From Mesorhizobium temperatum (lineage in GTDB: Bacteria > Pseudomonadota > Alphaproteobacteria > Rhizobiales > Rhizobiaceae), in the NCBI RefSeq assembly GCF_002284575.1, contig NZ_NPKJ01000075.1, forward strand, positions 124,001-188,000: DNA of 64,000 nt, in the 5' to 3' direction. The notes beneath the pieces are model-generated. The model made no database searches. It was given only the letters and a program-made list of their open reading frames with translations, and had not been told where the DNA came from. Of this stretch, positions 15,088 to 23,645 are shown in pieces. A program made the translations under genes and the position numbers. Positions within the stretch are counted from its first letter, which is position 1; each line of letters opens with the position of its first letter.

Positions 15088-17550
15088 ATGGCTTACAAAC
15101 GTCACATCGATAGGCTGCCGATCATTCCGGCGGATGCGAAGAAACACAACGTCACCTGCCACTATTGCATCGTCGGCTGCGGCTATCACGCCTACACCTG
15201 GCCGACCAACAAGCAGGGCGGCACCGATGCCGCCTCGAATGTGTTCGGCGTCGAGCTGTCCGAGCAGCAGGCCGCCGAGACCGACGCCTGGTACGCGCCG
15301 TCGATGTACAACATCGTCAAGCAGGACGGCAAGGACGTCCACATCGTCATCAAACCGGACCACGACTGCGAGGTGAATTCCGGCCTCGGTTCGGTACGCG
15401 GCGCCCGCATGGGCGAGCTGCGTTACTCGACCGCCCGCGGCTCGCAGCAGCAACGTCTCACCGATCCAATGGTCTGGCGGTATGGCCAGATGCAACCGAC
15501 CTCCTGGGAGGATGCCCTCGATCTCGTTGCCCGTGTCACCGCCGCCGTCGTCAAGGATCAGGGCGAGGATGGGCTGTTCGTCTCCGTCTTCGATCACGGC
15601 GGTTCGGCCGGCGGCTACGAAAACACCTGGGGCACCGGAAAACTCTATTTCGGCTCCATGAAGGTGAAGAACATCCGCATCCACAACAGGCCGGCCTACA
15701 ATTCCGAGGTCCATGCGACCCGCGACATGGGCGTCGGTGAGCTGAACAACTGTTACGAGGACGCCGAACTGGCCGATACGCTCGTCTCGGTCGGCAACAA
15801 CCCGCTCGAGACGCAGACCAACTATTTCCTCAACCACTGGGTCCCGAACCTGCGTGGCACTTCGATGCAGAAAAAACAGGAGCAGCTTCCGGACGAACCG
15901 CATGCCAAGGGACGCATCATCTTTGTCGATCCGCGCCGCACCGTATCGGTCAATGCGGCCGAAGCCGAAGCCGGCAAGGAAAACGTCATGCACCTTGCCA
16001 TCAATTCCGGCACCGACATGGTGCTGTTCAACGCCTGGCTGACCGAGATTGCGGACAAGGGCTGGGTCGACAAGGCCTTCATCGATGCGTCGACCAGCGA
16101 CTTCGACAAGGCGCTCGCCGCCAACAGAACTACGCTCGAGGACGCGGCCAAGATTACCGGGCTGACCGTCGACCAAATCCGTCAGTCGGCGGCATGGATC
16201 GCCGAGCCCAAGGACGGTAAGCGTCGGCGCACCATGTTCGCCTACGAGAAAGGTTTGATCTGGGGCAACGACAACTATCGCACCAACGCCGCGCTGGTGA
16301 ACGTCGCGCTCGCCACCGGCAATGTCGGTCGCGAGGGTGGCGGCTGCGTGCGCATGGGCGGTCACCAGGAAGGCTATGTCCGTCCCTCCGACGCGCATGT
16401 CGGCCGGCCCGCCGCCTATGTCGACAAGCTGCTGATCGAGGGCAAGGGCGGCGTCCATCACATCTGGGCCTGCGACCACTACAAGACCACGCTGAACGCG
16501 CACCAGTTCAACATGGTCTACAAGAAGCGCACGGACATCGTGAAGGATGCGATGAGCAAGGTGCCGTATGGCGACCGGCAGGCGATGGTCGAAGCCATTC
16601 TGGCCGCCATCAAGGCCGGCGGCCTGTTCTCCGTCGACGTCGACATCATCCCTTCGAAGATCGGCGCAGCGAGCCATGTCTGGCTGCCGGCTGCGGAATC
16701 GGGCGAGATGAACCTGACATCCATGAACGGTGAACGTCGTATGCGTCTCGTCGAGCGCTACATGGACCCGCCCGGCAATGCCAAGCCGGACTGCCTCATC
16801 GCGGCGGGGCTTGCCCAGCACATGGAGAAGGCCCTGCGTGAAATGGGCGACAATGCCTATGCCGACCAGTTCAAGGGTTACGACTGGAGAACCGAGGAAG
16901 ACGCCTTCATGGACGGCTACAACAAAAATGCAGGAGGGGGCGAGTTTGTCACCTATGAGCGTCTGAAGGCCATGGGCAATAACGGCTTTCAGGAGCCCGC
17001 CACCGGTTTCGAAGACGGGAAGATCGTCGGCACCAAGCGTCTCTATACCGACGGCAAATTCGGGACAAAGGACGGCAAGGCGACCTTCATGGAAGCGCAA
17101 TGGCGTGGCCTGCAGGCGCCGGGCAAGGAGGAGCAGAAGAAGAACAACAAATACCTCATCAACAACGGGCGCGCGAACCAGGTCTGGCAGAATGCCTTCT
17201 TGGACCAGGAGAGCGAATTCGTGATGGATCGCTGGCCCTATCCGTTCATCGAGATGAGCCCAGACGACATGACCGAACTCGGCGTGAAGAATGGCGACCT
17301 CGTGGAGGTTTACAATGAGAGCGGCTCAACCCAGGCGATGGTCTATCCGACGCCCACGGCCAGAAAGGGCGAGACTTTCATGCTGTTCGGATTCCCGACC
17401 GGCGTGCAAGGCAACGTCATCAATGCCGGCACGAATGAGCTAATCCTGCCGAACTACAAGCAGACCTGGGCGAACATCCGGAAAATCTCGGATGCGCCGG
17501 AAGGCGTGAAGCACCTTTCGTTCAAGTCGCAGGAATATCAAGCCGTCTGA
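15088..17550 (+). CDS. aioA: Arsenite oxidase large subunit AioA (molybdopterin)
   Basis: Catalytic subunit of periplasmic arsenite oxidase, 820 residues. It oxidises As(III) to As(V) at a bis-molybdopterin Mo centre and passes electrons through its [3Fe-4S] cluster to AioB. Cluster ligands Cys24, Cys27 and Cys31 are in CHYCIVGC, without the fourth Cys found in most DMSO-reductase relatives. Arg422 and His426 in VRMGGHQEGY correspond by a constant offset of three to the substrate-site Arg/His I recall in the A. faecalis enzyme. The segment HATRDMGVGELNN is also typical. The start at 15088 follows GAGAGGG. The strong hairpin at 17562 ends the operon; the cytochrome c and moeA genes often found next are absent. 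Confidence 0.96.
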   Translation: MAYKRHIDRLPIIPADAKKHNVTCHYCIVGCGYHAYTWPTNKQGGTDAASNVFGVELSEQQAAETDAWYAPSMYNIVKQDGKDVHIVIKPDHDCEVNSGLGSVRGARMGELRYSTARGSQQQRLTDPMVWRYGQMQPTSWEDALDLVARVTAAVVKDQGEDGLFVSVFDHGGSAGGYENTWGTGKLYFGSMKVKNIRIHNRPAYNSEVHATRDMGVGELNNCYEDAELADTLVSVGNNPLETQTNYFLNHWVPNLRGTSMQKKQEQLPDEPHAKGRIIFVDPRRTVSVNAAEAEAGKENVMHLAINSGTDMVLFNAWLTEIADKGWVDKAFIDASTSDFDKALAANRTTLEDAAKITGLTVDQIRQSAAWIAEPKDGKRRRTMFAYEKGLIWGNDNYRTNAALVNVALATGNVGREGGGCVRMGGHQEGYVRPSDAHVGRPAAYVDKLLIEGKGGVHHIWACDHYKTTLNAHQFNMVYKKRTDIVKDAMSKVPYGDRQAMVEAILAAIKAGGLFSVDVDIIPSKIGAASHVWLPAAESGEMNLTSMNGERRMRLVERYMDPPGNAKPDCLIAAGLAQHMEKALREMGDNAYADQFKGYDWRTEEDAFMDGYNKNAGGGEFVTYERLKAMGNNGFQEPATGFEDGKIVGTKRLYTDGKFGTKDGKATFMEAQWRGLQAPGKEEQKKNNKYLINNGRANQVWQNAFLDQESEFVMDRWPYPFIEMSPDDMTELGVKNGDLVEVYNESGSTQAMVYPTPTARKGETFMLFGFPTGVQGNVINAGTNELILPNYKQTWANIRKISDAPEGVKHLSFKSQEYQAV

Positions 17551-17561
17551 GGCCCTCCCAA

Positions 17562-17592
17562 GCCCGCCGCTGCGCCAGTCGCAGCGGCGGGC
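17562..17592 (+). terminator. Transcription terminator hairpin after aioA
   Basis: Perfect 12-base stem, GCCCGCCGCTGC (17562-17573) with GCAGCGGCGGGC (17581-17592) and a 7-base loop. A second small hairpin follows, TCTCGG-TCTG-CCGAGA (17599-17614). The T-run is weak. The position 12 bases after the aioA stop and before a convergent gene supports the role. Confidence 0.7.
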
Positions 17593-17689
17593 TCACTGTC
17601 TCGGTCTGCCGAGATTCCCGATGGCAGCAATTTTCAGTGTCTCGCGTATCGCGAGCGGCCAGTTACGTCGATCGCCCGAGAAATTCTTA

Positions 17690-18616
17690 CTATTTTGCTT
17701 CACGACCTTTCAAAGGACCCGTCTCCGATCCTCTAGTCAGTTCTCGAAGGAACGCCTGGACCAGATTTCGTGTTTCGTCTGCCCTGCGGTAAGCGACCAG
17801 ATGCCGCGAACTGAAGGTATAGGATCCCGGCTTGATCGCCCGCAACTCGCCGGCATGGACCCATGACGATGCGAAATGGGCCGGCAAGAAGCCGATGAAA
17901 TTCTCCGACAGGATCAGCATCAATTGTGCTTCCATGTGGATCACTGACGCGCTGGCCCTGGGATGCCCGACGAGATACAGGTCGTCGAAATACCGATAGC
18001 TGCGTACCGAAAACCGCGCAGCGTGGATGGCGCTTTGGTCGATCCTTGAATCGGGCATCGCAAAAAGCGGGTGCCGTCGGCCGCAATAGAGAAAATGCGG
18101 CTCGCCGCAGTAATCCCGGTAAACGACACCGGGCGCTTTCTGCGATAGCGGCCCGATGACGATGTCGCGGCCGCCATCAGCGACTTGCTGCTCAAGTTCG
18201 GACGGCGTGCCCAGCGAAAGATCTATAAAAACATCGGAATCAGGACCCATGAAGCGTCTGAGGGCATGCTGGATGCCTAGTTCATCGCTTGTGAATACGC
18301 CATCGGACGTGCCGATCCGCAGCCGGCCGGACAGGCTGCCGCTGGCCGCGCTGATGCGGTGCCCGAAATCGTCGAGGTCGCGGAACAGTTTCTGCGCCGC
18401 GTCGTAGGTCGCCTGTCCGACCTCGGTCAGGCGGAACTGTTTGCGTCCGCGATGGCAGAGCTGGGCGCCGATGCGTTTCTCCAGCTCCGCAAGATGCGTG
18501 CTGAGCGTCGGCTGCGACAGGTTGAGGGTGATCTGCGCGTCGGCGAAGCCGCCTGAATCGGCCAGCGCTACGAAGACACGCAGCAGGCGGATATCGATGT
18601 TGTCCAGACGACGCAT
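17690..18616 (-). CDS. LysR family transcriptional regulator
   Basis: 308-residue LysR-type regulator from the ATG at 18616 (MRRLDNIDIRLLRVFVALAD). An upstream in-frame ATG at 18679 would add 21 atypical residues and cross the operator. The N-terminal helix-turn-helix has the hallmark LNLSQPTLSTHLAELEKRIG and the LTEVG turn. The effector domain fills the rest. It diverges from a NitT/TauT-type transporter operon with creatininase and ureohydrolase genes, which it probably controls. The palindrome at 18639-18660 lies 23 bases upstream of its start. Confidence 0.92.
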   Translation of the reverse strand: MRRLDNIDIRLLRVFVALADSGGFADAQITLNLSQPTLSTHLAELEKRIGAQLCHRGRKQFRLTEVGQATYDAAQKLFRDLDDFGHRISAASGSLSGRLRIGTSDGVFTSDELGIQHALRRFMGPDSDVFIDLSLGTPSELEQQVADGGRDIVIGPLSQKAPGVVYRDYCGEPHFLYCGRRHPLFAMPDSRIDQSAIHAARFSVRSYRYFDDLYLVGHPRASASVIHMEAQLMLILSENFIGFLPAHFASSWVHAGELRAIKPGSYTFSSRHLVAYRRADETRNLVQAFLRELTRGSETGPLKGREAK

Positions 18617-18638
18617 GGTTTGTCCCCTCGATCGGCGA

Positions 18639-18660
18639 TACATCGACGTTATTCGATGTA
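18639..18660. promoter_or_regulatory. LysR-type operator in divergent promoter
   Basis: A perfect inverted repeat, TACATCGA (18639-18646) and TCGATGTA (18653-18660), separated by six bases. It sits between the divergent LysR gene and the transporter operon and contains T-N11-A-type spacing. It is 75 bases before the binding-protein ATG. AT-rich sequence following it could hold the -10 region. Confidence 0.65.
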
Positions 18661-18734
18661 AAATTCTAAATAAACTCATTTACACAAATGTTGAAAATGG
18701 CGAGCCTGCGCGGAACAAAAAATGGGGAACAATC

Positions 18735-19727
18735 ATGAAATCGTCACTTCGCATAGCGTTGTCCGCAGCACTGGTGCTCGCCAGTTCGCAGTTCGCCTTC
18801 AGCGCCGACCAGATCCGCATCCTTGCTCCGACGTGGCTGGGATTTGCACCCGTCCACATCGCCGGCGACCTGGGCTGCTTCGCCGGCAAAGACCTCGACG
18901 TCAGCATCAAGTTCGAAGATGACCTGACCAACGTCATGGCAGCGATGGCGCGCGGCGACATCGAAATGCAGATGCGCTCCGTCGGCGAATATCAGGGTCG
19001 TCCGCGCGACGCCTCCACGCCGGGCATCATCATCGGCACGATCGATGAATCCGTCGGCGGCGACGGCGTCATCACCGACGACAAGGTCAAGACGGTGGCG
19101 GATCTCAAGGGCAAGGTCGTCGCTGCCGAGCCGAACATTCCCTCACGCCTGTTGCTCCAGATGGAGCTGAAGCAGGCGGGACTGTCGCTGAAGGATCTTC
19201 AGATCAAGGACATCGCAACGGCCGACACGGGCGCGGTTTTCGTCGATGACTCGATTGCCGCGATTGCGACCTATGAACCGTTCATGTCGCAGGCGCTGAA
19301 GGCCTCGACCCGTCCGGGTGCCCGCATGCTGGTCTCGTCCAAGGATCATCGCGGTATTATCATCGATGCGATCATCGTCCGTAACGATGACTTCAAGGCG
19401 AACCCGGACAAGTACGCAAAGTTTCTCGGCTGCATTTACGAGGCTGTCGACTTCCTCAAGGCCGAGCCGGAAAAATTCGCCGATATGGCCTCCAAGCATT
19501 TTGGCCTGACGCCGGCTGAAGTGACCGAGATCGTCGACTCCAGCCTATCCTACACGACGCTTGCAGAATCGCTCGCCTACATGGGCAAACCGGGAGAAAA
19601 AGGTACGCTCCACGCCATCTTCGATACGGTGATGGACCTCAATCTGGAGAACGGGGCCGCCGACAACAAGCTCATGGCGACGGACCAGATCGACAATTCG
19701 GCGATCAGCAAGGTATCGGCTAAATAG
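18735..19727 (+). CDS. NitT/TauT-type ABC transporter substrate-binding protein
   Basis: Periplasmic binding protein, 330 residues. It has a Sec signal peptide (SSLRIALSAALVLASSQFAFSA) ending near residue 23. The fold motifs are typical of the nitrate/sulfonate/pyrimidine-precursor group: WLGFAPVHIAGDLGCF near 33-48, DLTNVMAAMARGDIEM, and VADLKGKVVAAEPN near 120-133. These proteins bind small nitrogenous or sulfonated organic molecules. The downstream creatininase and ureohydrolase suggest a guanidino compound or cyclic amide (inference). It is the first gene of a seven-gene rightward operon. Confidence 0.9.
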   Translation: MKSSLRIALSAALVLASSQFAFSADQIRILAPTWLGFAPVHIAGDLGCFAGKDLDVSIKFEDDLTNVMAAMARGDIEMQMRSVGEYQGRPRDASTPGIIIGTIDESVGGDGVITDDKVKTVADLKGKVVAAEPNIPSRLLLQMELKQAGLSLKDLQIKDIATADTGAVFVDDSIAAIATYEPFMSQALKASTRPGARMLVSSKDHRGIIIDAIIVRNDDFKANPDKYAKFLGCIYEAVDFLKAEPEKFADMASKHFGLTPAEVTEIVDSSLSYTTLAESLAYMGKPGEKGTLHAIFDTVMDLNLENGAADNKLMATDQIDNSAISKVSAK

Positions 19728-19769
19728 CGGCAATGGACCAGGTCCGCCTTCTGGCGGCCGCCGGCGGCC

Positions 19770-20612
19770 ATGCCATGCCGGCAGCCGTCTATGACAGCCC
19801 TTGTTTTCGACCATCCGGGGATAGCGATCTTGTTCAGCAGTCTGTTTGTTTTTCGCGGCCGCGCTTCGCCGATGACGGAATCCGCCGTCAGCGTTGCGGC
19901 GGCTGCCCTGGTCGTAGCAGGTTGGGAGCTGGCGGCACGCGCGGGCATCATTGCGCCGCAGTTCCTCCCCTCGCCAAGCCGCGTCGTCATCGCCTTGTGG
20001 ACAATGCTGACCGAGCAGAACCTCGTCTGGCATGTCGTGGTCTCGACCACACGTGTGTGGATCGCCTTCCTGCTCGCCGCGGCCTTGGCCATCCCGATCG
20101 GCATCATGATGAGCAGTTACCGGATTGTCGGAGCCGCACTCGAGCCGATGATCGATTTCATCCGCTATCTTCCGGTACCCGCACTTGTGCCACTGTCCAT
20201 TATCTGGTTCGGCGTCGGCGAGGAGACAAAGATCTTCCTGCTCTGGCTGGGCACATTCTTCCAGCTCGTGCTTCTCGTGGCCGACGACATGCGGCGGGTG
20301 CCGCACGAGTTCGTCGAGGTCGCCCGCACTGTCGGCGCCAGCTCGAGGCAGGTAATGACCGATGTCGCCTTGCGCTGGATGGGGCCGACGCTGATCGACA
20401 ATCTCAGGATCACGCTCGGCTGGTGCTGGACATATCTGATCATCGCCGAGATCGTCGCGGCCGATTCCGGCATCGGCTATGTGATCTGGACGGCGCGCCG
20501 CTTCGTTAAAACGCCTGAAGTGATGGCAGGCGTCGTCGTCATCGGGCTGATCGGCCTCATCACCGACCAGTTGCTTCGCCTGCTTCACCGCCGGCTTTTC
20601 CGGTATCTGTGA
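19770..20612 (+). CDS. NitT/TauT-type ABC transporter permease
   Basis: Inner-membrane permease of the SsuC/TauC family with about six spans. The permease loop is visible as EFVEVARTVGASSRQVM near residues 178-194. Family features include FLPSPSRVV near 67-75 and IRYLPVPALVPLSIIWFG. Length is 280 residues from ATG 19770; in-frame ATGs at 19791 and 19872 are alternatives, and none has a clear ribosome site. It is 42 bases downstream of the binding protein and 10 upstream of the ATPase. Confidence 0.9.
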   Translation: MPCRQPSMTALVFDHPGIAILFSSLFVFRGRASPMTESAVSVAAAALVVAGWELAARAGIIAPQFLPSPSRVVIALWTMLTEQNLVWHVVVSTTRVWIAFLLAAALAIPIGIMMSSYRIVGAALEPMIDFIRYLPVPALVPLSIIWFGVGEETKIFLLWLGTFFQLVLLVADDMRRVPHEFVEVARTVGASSRQVMTDVALRWMGPTLIDNLRITLGWCWTYLIIAEIVAADSGIGYVIWTARRFVKTPEVMAGVVVIGLIGLITDQLLRLLHRRLFRYL

Positions 20613-20622
20613 GGGATAGGTC

Positions 20623-21396
20623 ATGATGAGCGGCTACGTTCAATTCGTCGATACGGCCAAGTCCTTCGGCCCGGTCGATGTCGTGCGAAAAACCGATCTT
20701 GGCCTCGACCGCAATTCGCTGGTGGTCTTCCTCGGCCCATCGGGTTGCGGCAAGACAACCTTGATGCGGATGGTCGGCGGCCTCGACGAACCGAGCTCGG
20801 GCTCGATCGTGCTCGGCGGCGAAAAGGTTGTCGGGCCGGATCGCCGGCGCGGCATGGTGTTCCAGTCCTATTCGTCGTTTCCCTGGCTGACGGTCGAGAA
20901 GAACATTGCCTTCGGCATGCGCTACAGGAAAGATCTTGGCGCGGCCGAGAAGGCCGAGCGAATGCGCCATTATCTCGAATTGTTTGGGCTTGCCGATTTC
21001 GCCGGCTCCTATCCGAACCGGATCTCGGGCGGCATGCGCCAGCGCGTGGCCATAGCGCGCACGCTCGCCGCCGGTTCGGACGTGCTGTTGATGGACGAGC
21101 CTTTCGGCGCGCTCGACGCGCTGACGCGCGAGCGCCTTCAGGTCGAGCTGCGGCAGATCCAGATTCGCGAAGAAAAGACCATCATCTTCGTCACCCACGA
21201 CGTGGAAGAAGCGGTATTCCTCGCCGACCGGATCATCCTGTTTTCGCGCCGGCCGGCTTCGGTCGTGGCCGACATCGACGTGGCGGCTGAGCTCAGTCCG
21301 CAACGGCCACTGGAGATCCGGGAAACGCAGAAATTCTTCGAGCTGCGTAACAAGATCCTGCATCTGATCCGCAATGAGACCGGAGTGGTCGTATGA
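20623..21396 (+). CDS. NitT/TauT-type ABC transporter ATP-binding protein
   Basis: Cytoplasmic ATPase of the SsuB/TauB group, 257 residues. Walker A is GPSGCGKTT near residue 36, the Q-loop VFQSYSSFPWLTV near 78, the signature ISGGMRQRVAIART near 130, Walker B VLLMDEPFGALDALTRE near 150, and the switch His in FVTHDVEEAVFLADRI. The FPWLTV segment is typical of nitrate/taurine-type ATPases. GAGGGA precedes the start. Its stop overlaps the next dehydrogenase gene by 4 bases (ATGA), tying transport to metabolism. Confidence 0.93.
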   Translation: MMSGYVQFVDTAKSFGPVDVVRKTDLGLDRNSLVVFLGPSGCGKTTLMRMVGGLDEPSSGSIVLGGEKVVGPDRRRGMVFQSYSSFPWLTVEKNIAFGMRYRKDLGAAEKAERMRHYLELFGLADFAGSYPNRISGGMRQRVAIARTLAAGSDVLLMDEPFGALDALTRERLQVELRQIQIREEKTIIFVTHDVEEAVFLADRIILFSRRPASVVADIDVAAELSPQRPLEIRETQKFFELRNKILHLIRNETGVVV

Positions 21397-22148
21397 GCCT
21401 GTCCTTCTCCGGAAAGTCCGTCGTGATCACCGGGGCCAGCCGTGGCATCGGGCTCGGCATCGCGAAGGGCTTCGCGCAGGCCGGCGCCAGTCTGCATCTC
21501 ATCGCGAACGAAGCGGCTGTGCACGAACGGGCGCGTGAATTGGGCGCCACCAGCAGGGAGGCCGATATTGCCGATCGTGCGGCCGTCGCCGCGGCGCTCG
21601 AACCTCTCGCTCGCATAGACGTGCTCATCAACAATGCCGGCCTCGAACTGATGACGCCTATCACCGACAGCGGCGACGATGTCGAAGCCGCCTTCCGGCG
21701 CGTCATCGAGATCAATATCATCGGCACGGCGCTCGTCACAGCGCGCGCTCTGCCGCGGATGCAGCCCGGCGGTTCGATCATCAACACCGCATCGATCTGG
21801 GGCCGCGTTGCCGAGGCGCAGTTCGGTGCCTATGTCGCCTCCAAGCACGCCATCATCGGCTTGACGAAGACCTGGGCCAAGGAACTCGGGGCCAGGGGCA
21901 TCCGCGTCAATGCGGTTTGTCCGGGATGGGTTCGCACGGATGCGTCGATGCGCTCGCTCGGCCGTATGGCCGATCAGGGCGCCGTCAGCGAGGCAGCGCT
22001 GCTCGAAAGCATCGTCGGCACACAGGCGCTGCCGGGCCTGATGGAGCCGGCCGATATGGCGGGCACCTATCTCTTCCTGGCGTCGGAACTCGCGGCCAAC
22101 ATCACCGGGCAGTCGCTTGGCGTCGACAGGGGAGAAGTGCCTTGGTAA
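21393..22148 (+). CDS. Short-chain dehydrogenase/reductase
   Basis: SDR-family NAD(P) oxidoreductase, 251 residues. The cofactor motif is TGASRGIG near residues 11-18, the NNAG motif is near 76, and the catalytic Tyr-x-x-x-Lys is AYVASKHAIIG near 149. The C-terminal CPGWVRTDAS and VDRGEVPW segments are those of the classical FabG-like group. It overlaps the ATPase gene by 4 bases and the next SDR by 7 bases. Its substrate is probably an intermediate of the guanidino/amide pathway suggested by neighbours. No specific reaction can be assigned. Confidence 0.88.
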   Translation: MSLSFSGKSVVITGASRGIGLGIAKGFAQAGASLHLIANEAAVHERARELGATSREADIADRAAVAAALEPLARIDVLINNAGLELMTPITDSGDDVEAAFRRVIEINIIGTALVTARALPRMQPGGSIINTASIWGRVAEAQFGAYVASKHAIIGLTKTWAKELGARGIRVNAVCPGWVRTDASMRSLGRMADQGAVSEAALLESIVGTQALPGLMEPADMAGTYLFLASELAANITGQSLGVDRGEVPW

Positions 22149-22849
22149 GCCCGCTTCACGGAAAACGCGCGCTGGTCACTGGCGCGGCCAGCGGTATCGG
22201 CCGCGCCACTGCGCACGCCTTGCGCGAGGCCGGGGCCACGGTTCTGGGGCTCGATCTCGAGGCGTCGGAGGGCGATATCCCCATTCTTGCCTGCGACCTC
22301 GCCAGCGAAACCGACATCATTGCCGCGGTCGGGCAGGGCAAGGACCGGATCGGCGGCTACGACATCCTCGTCAACAATGCCGGCATCCTCCAGGAAGCAC
22401 CGCTTGGCGGGATTTCGCTCGACCATGTCGACCGCATGTTCGCCGTCAATGTGCGGGGCGCGATCATCGTGGCGCGGGAAATCTTGCCGCATCTTCCCGA
22501 TGGTGGACGCATCATCAACATCGCCTCCGAGCTCGCTTATCTCGGCCGGTCGGGCGCTTCGGTCTATTGTGCGACGAAGGCGGCATTGCTCGGCCTTACC
22601 CGCTCCTGGGCACGCGAACTTGCGCCCCGCATCCTGGTCAACGCCGTGGCGCCCGGGCCGACCGACACGCCGCTTCTCGGCTTCGAGGCACTGACCGAGA
22701 GCCAGCGCGCGCTGGAAACGACACACCCGCTGGGGCGGATCGGACGGCCGGATGAAATCGCCTCCGCGGTGGTGTTCCTGGCCGGCCCCGGCGCAACTTT
22801 TTTCACCGGACAATGCCTGGGCGCCAATGGTGGCGCGGCGATGCTTTGA
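22142..22849 (+). CDS. Short-chain dehydrogenase/reductase (second copy)
   Basis: Second classical SDR, 235 residues, only moderately similar to its neighbour. TGAASGIGRAT lies near residues 12-22, NNAGILQEA near 76, the catalytic YCATKAALLG near 140 and NAVAPGPTDTP near 170. The TTG at 22142 is proposed as start because it follows AGGGGAGAAG and overlaps the previous stop (TTGGTAA); no in-frame ATG precedes the cofactor motif at a sensible distance. Two adjacent SDRs could carry out consecutive oxidations or form a hetero-oligomer. Confidence 0.85.
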   Translation: MVSPLHGKRALVTGAASGIGRATAHALREAGATVLGLDLEASEGDIPILACDLASETDIIAAVGQGKDRIGGYDILVNNAGILQEAPLGGISLDHVDRMFAVNVRGAIIVAREILPHLPDGGRIINIASELAYLGRSGASVYCATKAALLGLTRSWARELAPRILVNAVAPGPTDTPLLGFEALTESQRALETTHPLGRIGRPDEIASAVVFLAGPGATFFTGQCLGANGGAAML

Positions 22850-22861
22850 GAAGAGATGATC

Positions 22862-23632
22862 ATGAAAGACCGCGTTTTCCTCGCTGAACTGTCGTGGCCC
22901 GAGGCCCAGAAGCGGATCGCCGCCGGCGCTCCCGTCTTCCTGCCGCTCGGCGCGACCGAACAGCACGGCCACCATATGGCGATGAATGTGGATGTGGTGA
23001 TCCCGACCGCCATCGCCGAAAAGGTGGCGTCGCAGGTCGGAGGGCTGGTGGCGCCGACGATCGCCTACGGCAACCGCTCGCAGCCCCGGTCAGGCGGCGG
23101 CCCGACCTTTCCCGGTACGATCAACATCACGGCACAAACTTTCTCGCTTCTGCTCAAGGATGTGATCTGCGACCTGTATCGTCAGAAGGTCCGACGCATC
23201 GTTGTGCTCAACGGCCATTACGAGAATATCGGCCCGTCGATCGAGGGCATCGAACTGGCGCTCGACGCCATCGGCCGCGAACGTGCGACAGATCTGACGA
23301 TCCTGCGCGTCGACCACTGGGAGATGGTGCGCGGCGAGACGCTGGCGAAAGTGTTCCCCGACGGCTATCCCGGCATCGAACTGGAGCATGCGAGCGTGAT
23401 CGAGACGTCGATGATGCTGGCGCTGCGCCCTGAACTCGTCGACCTGGGCAAGGCGCTGCATGACGGTCCCGCGCAATTCAAGCCCTATGACCGCTATCCC
23501 AGACCGGCCGAGGACGTGCCGCCGTCCGGCGTCCTGTCGTTGACCGAGGGCTCGTCGGCAGAAAAGGGCCGATGGCTGCTCGACGACTGCGAGACGCGGC
23601 TCGCCGACATCGTCAAACGTGAATTCTTCTGA
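22862..23632 (+). CDS. Creatininase (creatinine amidohydrolase) family protein
   Basis: Predicted metal-dependent cyclic amidohydrolase of 256 residues. It closely follows the Pseudomonas creatininase sequence I remember, from VFLAELSW at the start to ETSMMLAL near 185. All metal ligands are present: Glu33, His35, Asp44 (TEQHGHHMAMNVD), His119 and Glu121 (NGHYEN). NGHYEN distinguishes true creatininases from MftE-like relatives, which usually have NGHGGN. Trp153 matches the active-site Trp154, but Ile172 replaces the lid Trp174. Activity on creatinine or a related lactam/cyclic guanidine is likely. ATG 22862 was preferred over 22856 because AAGAGA then has proper spacing. Confidence 0.88.
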   Translation: MKDRVFLAELSWPEAQKRIAAGAPVFLPLGATEQHGHHMAMNVDVVIPTAIAEKVASQVGGLVAPTIAYGNRSQPRSGGGPTFPGTINITAQTFSLLLKDVICDLYRQKVRRIVVLNGHYENIGPSIEGIELALDAIGRERATDLTILRVDHWEMVRGETLAKVFPDGYPGIELEHASVIETSMMLALRPELVDLGKALHDGPAQFKPYDRYPRPAEDVPPSGVLSLTEGSSAEKGRWLLDDCETRLADIVKREFF

Positions 23633-23645
23633 GGTGACGACAACC

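Noticed and set aside
15070..17100. 676-codon open frame on the minus strand
   Set aside because: Antisense to aioA, which has complete cluster and substrate motifs; no family resemblance in the shadow product.
18617..18734. Guanidine riboswitch upstream of the transporter operon
   Set aside because: Looked for paired ACGR-loop hairpins and other guanidine-aptamer features; only the protein-type palindrome at 18639-18660 is present, and the leader is short.
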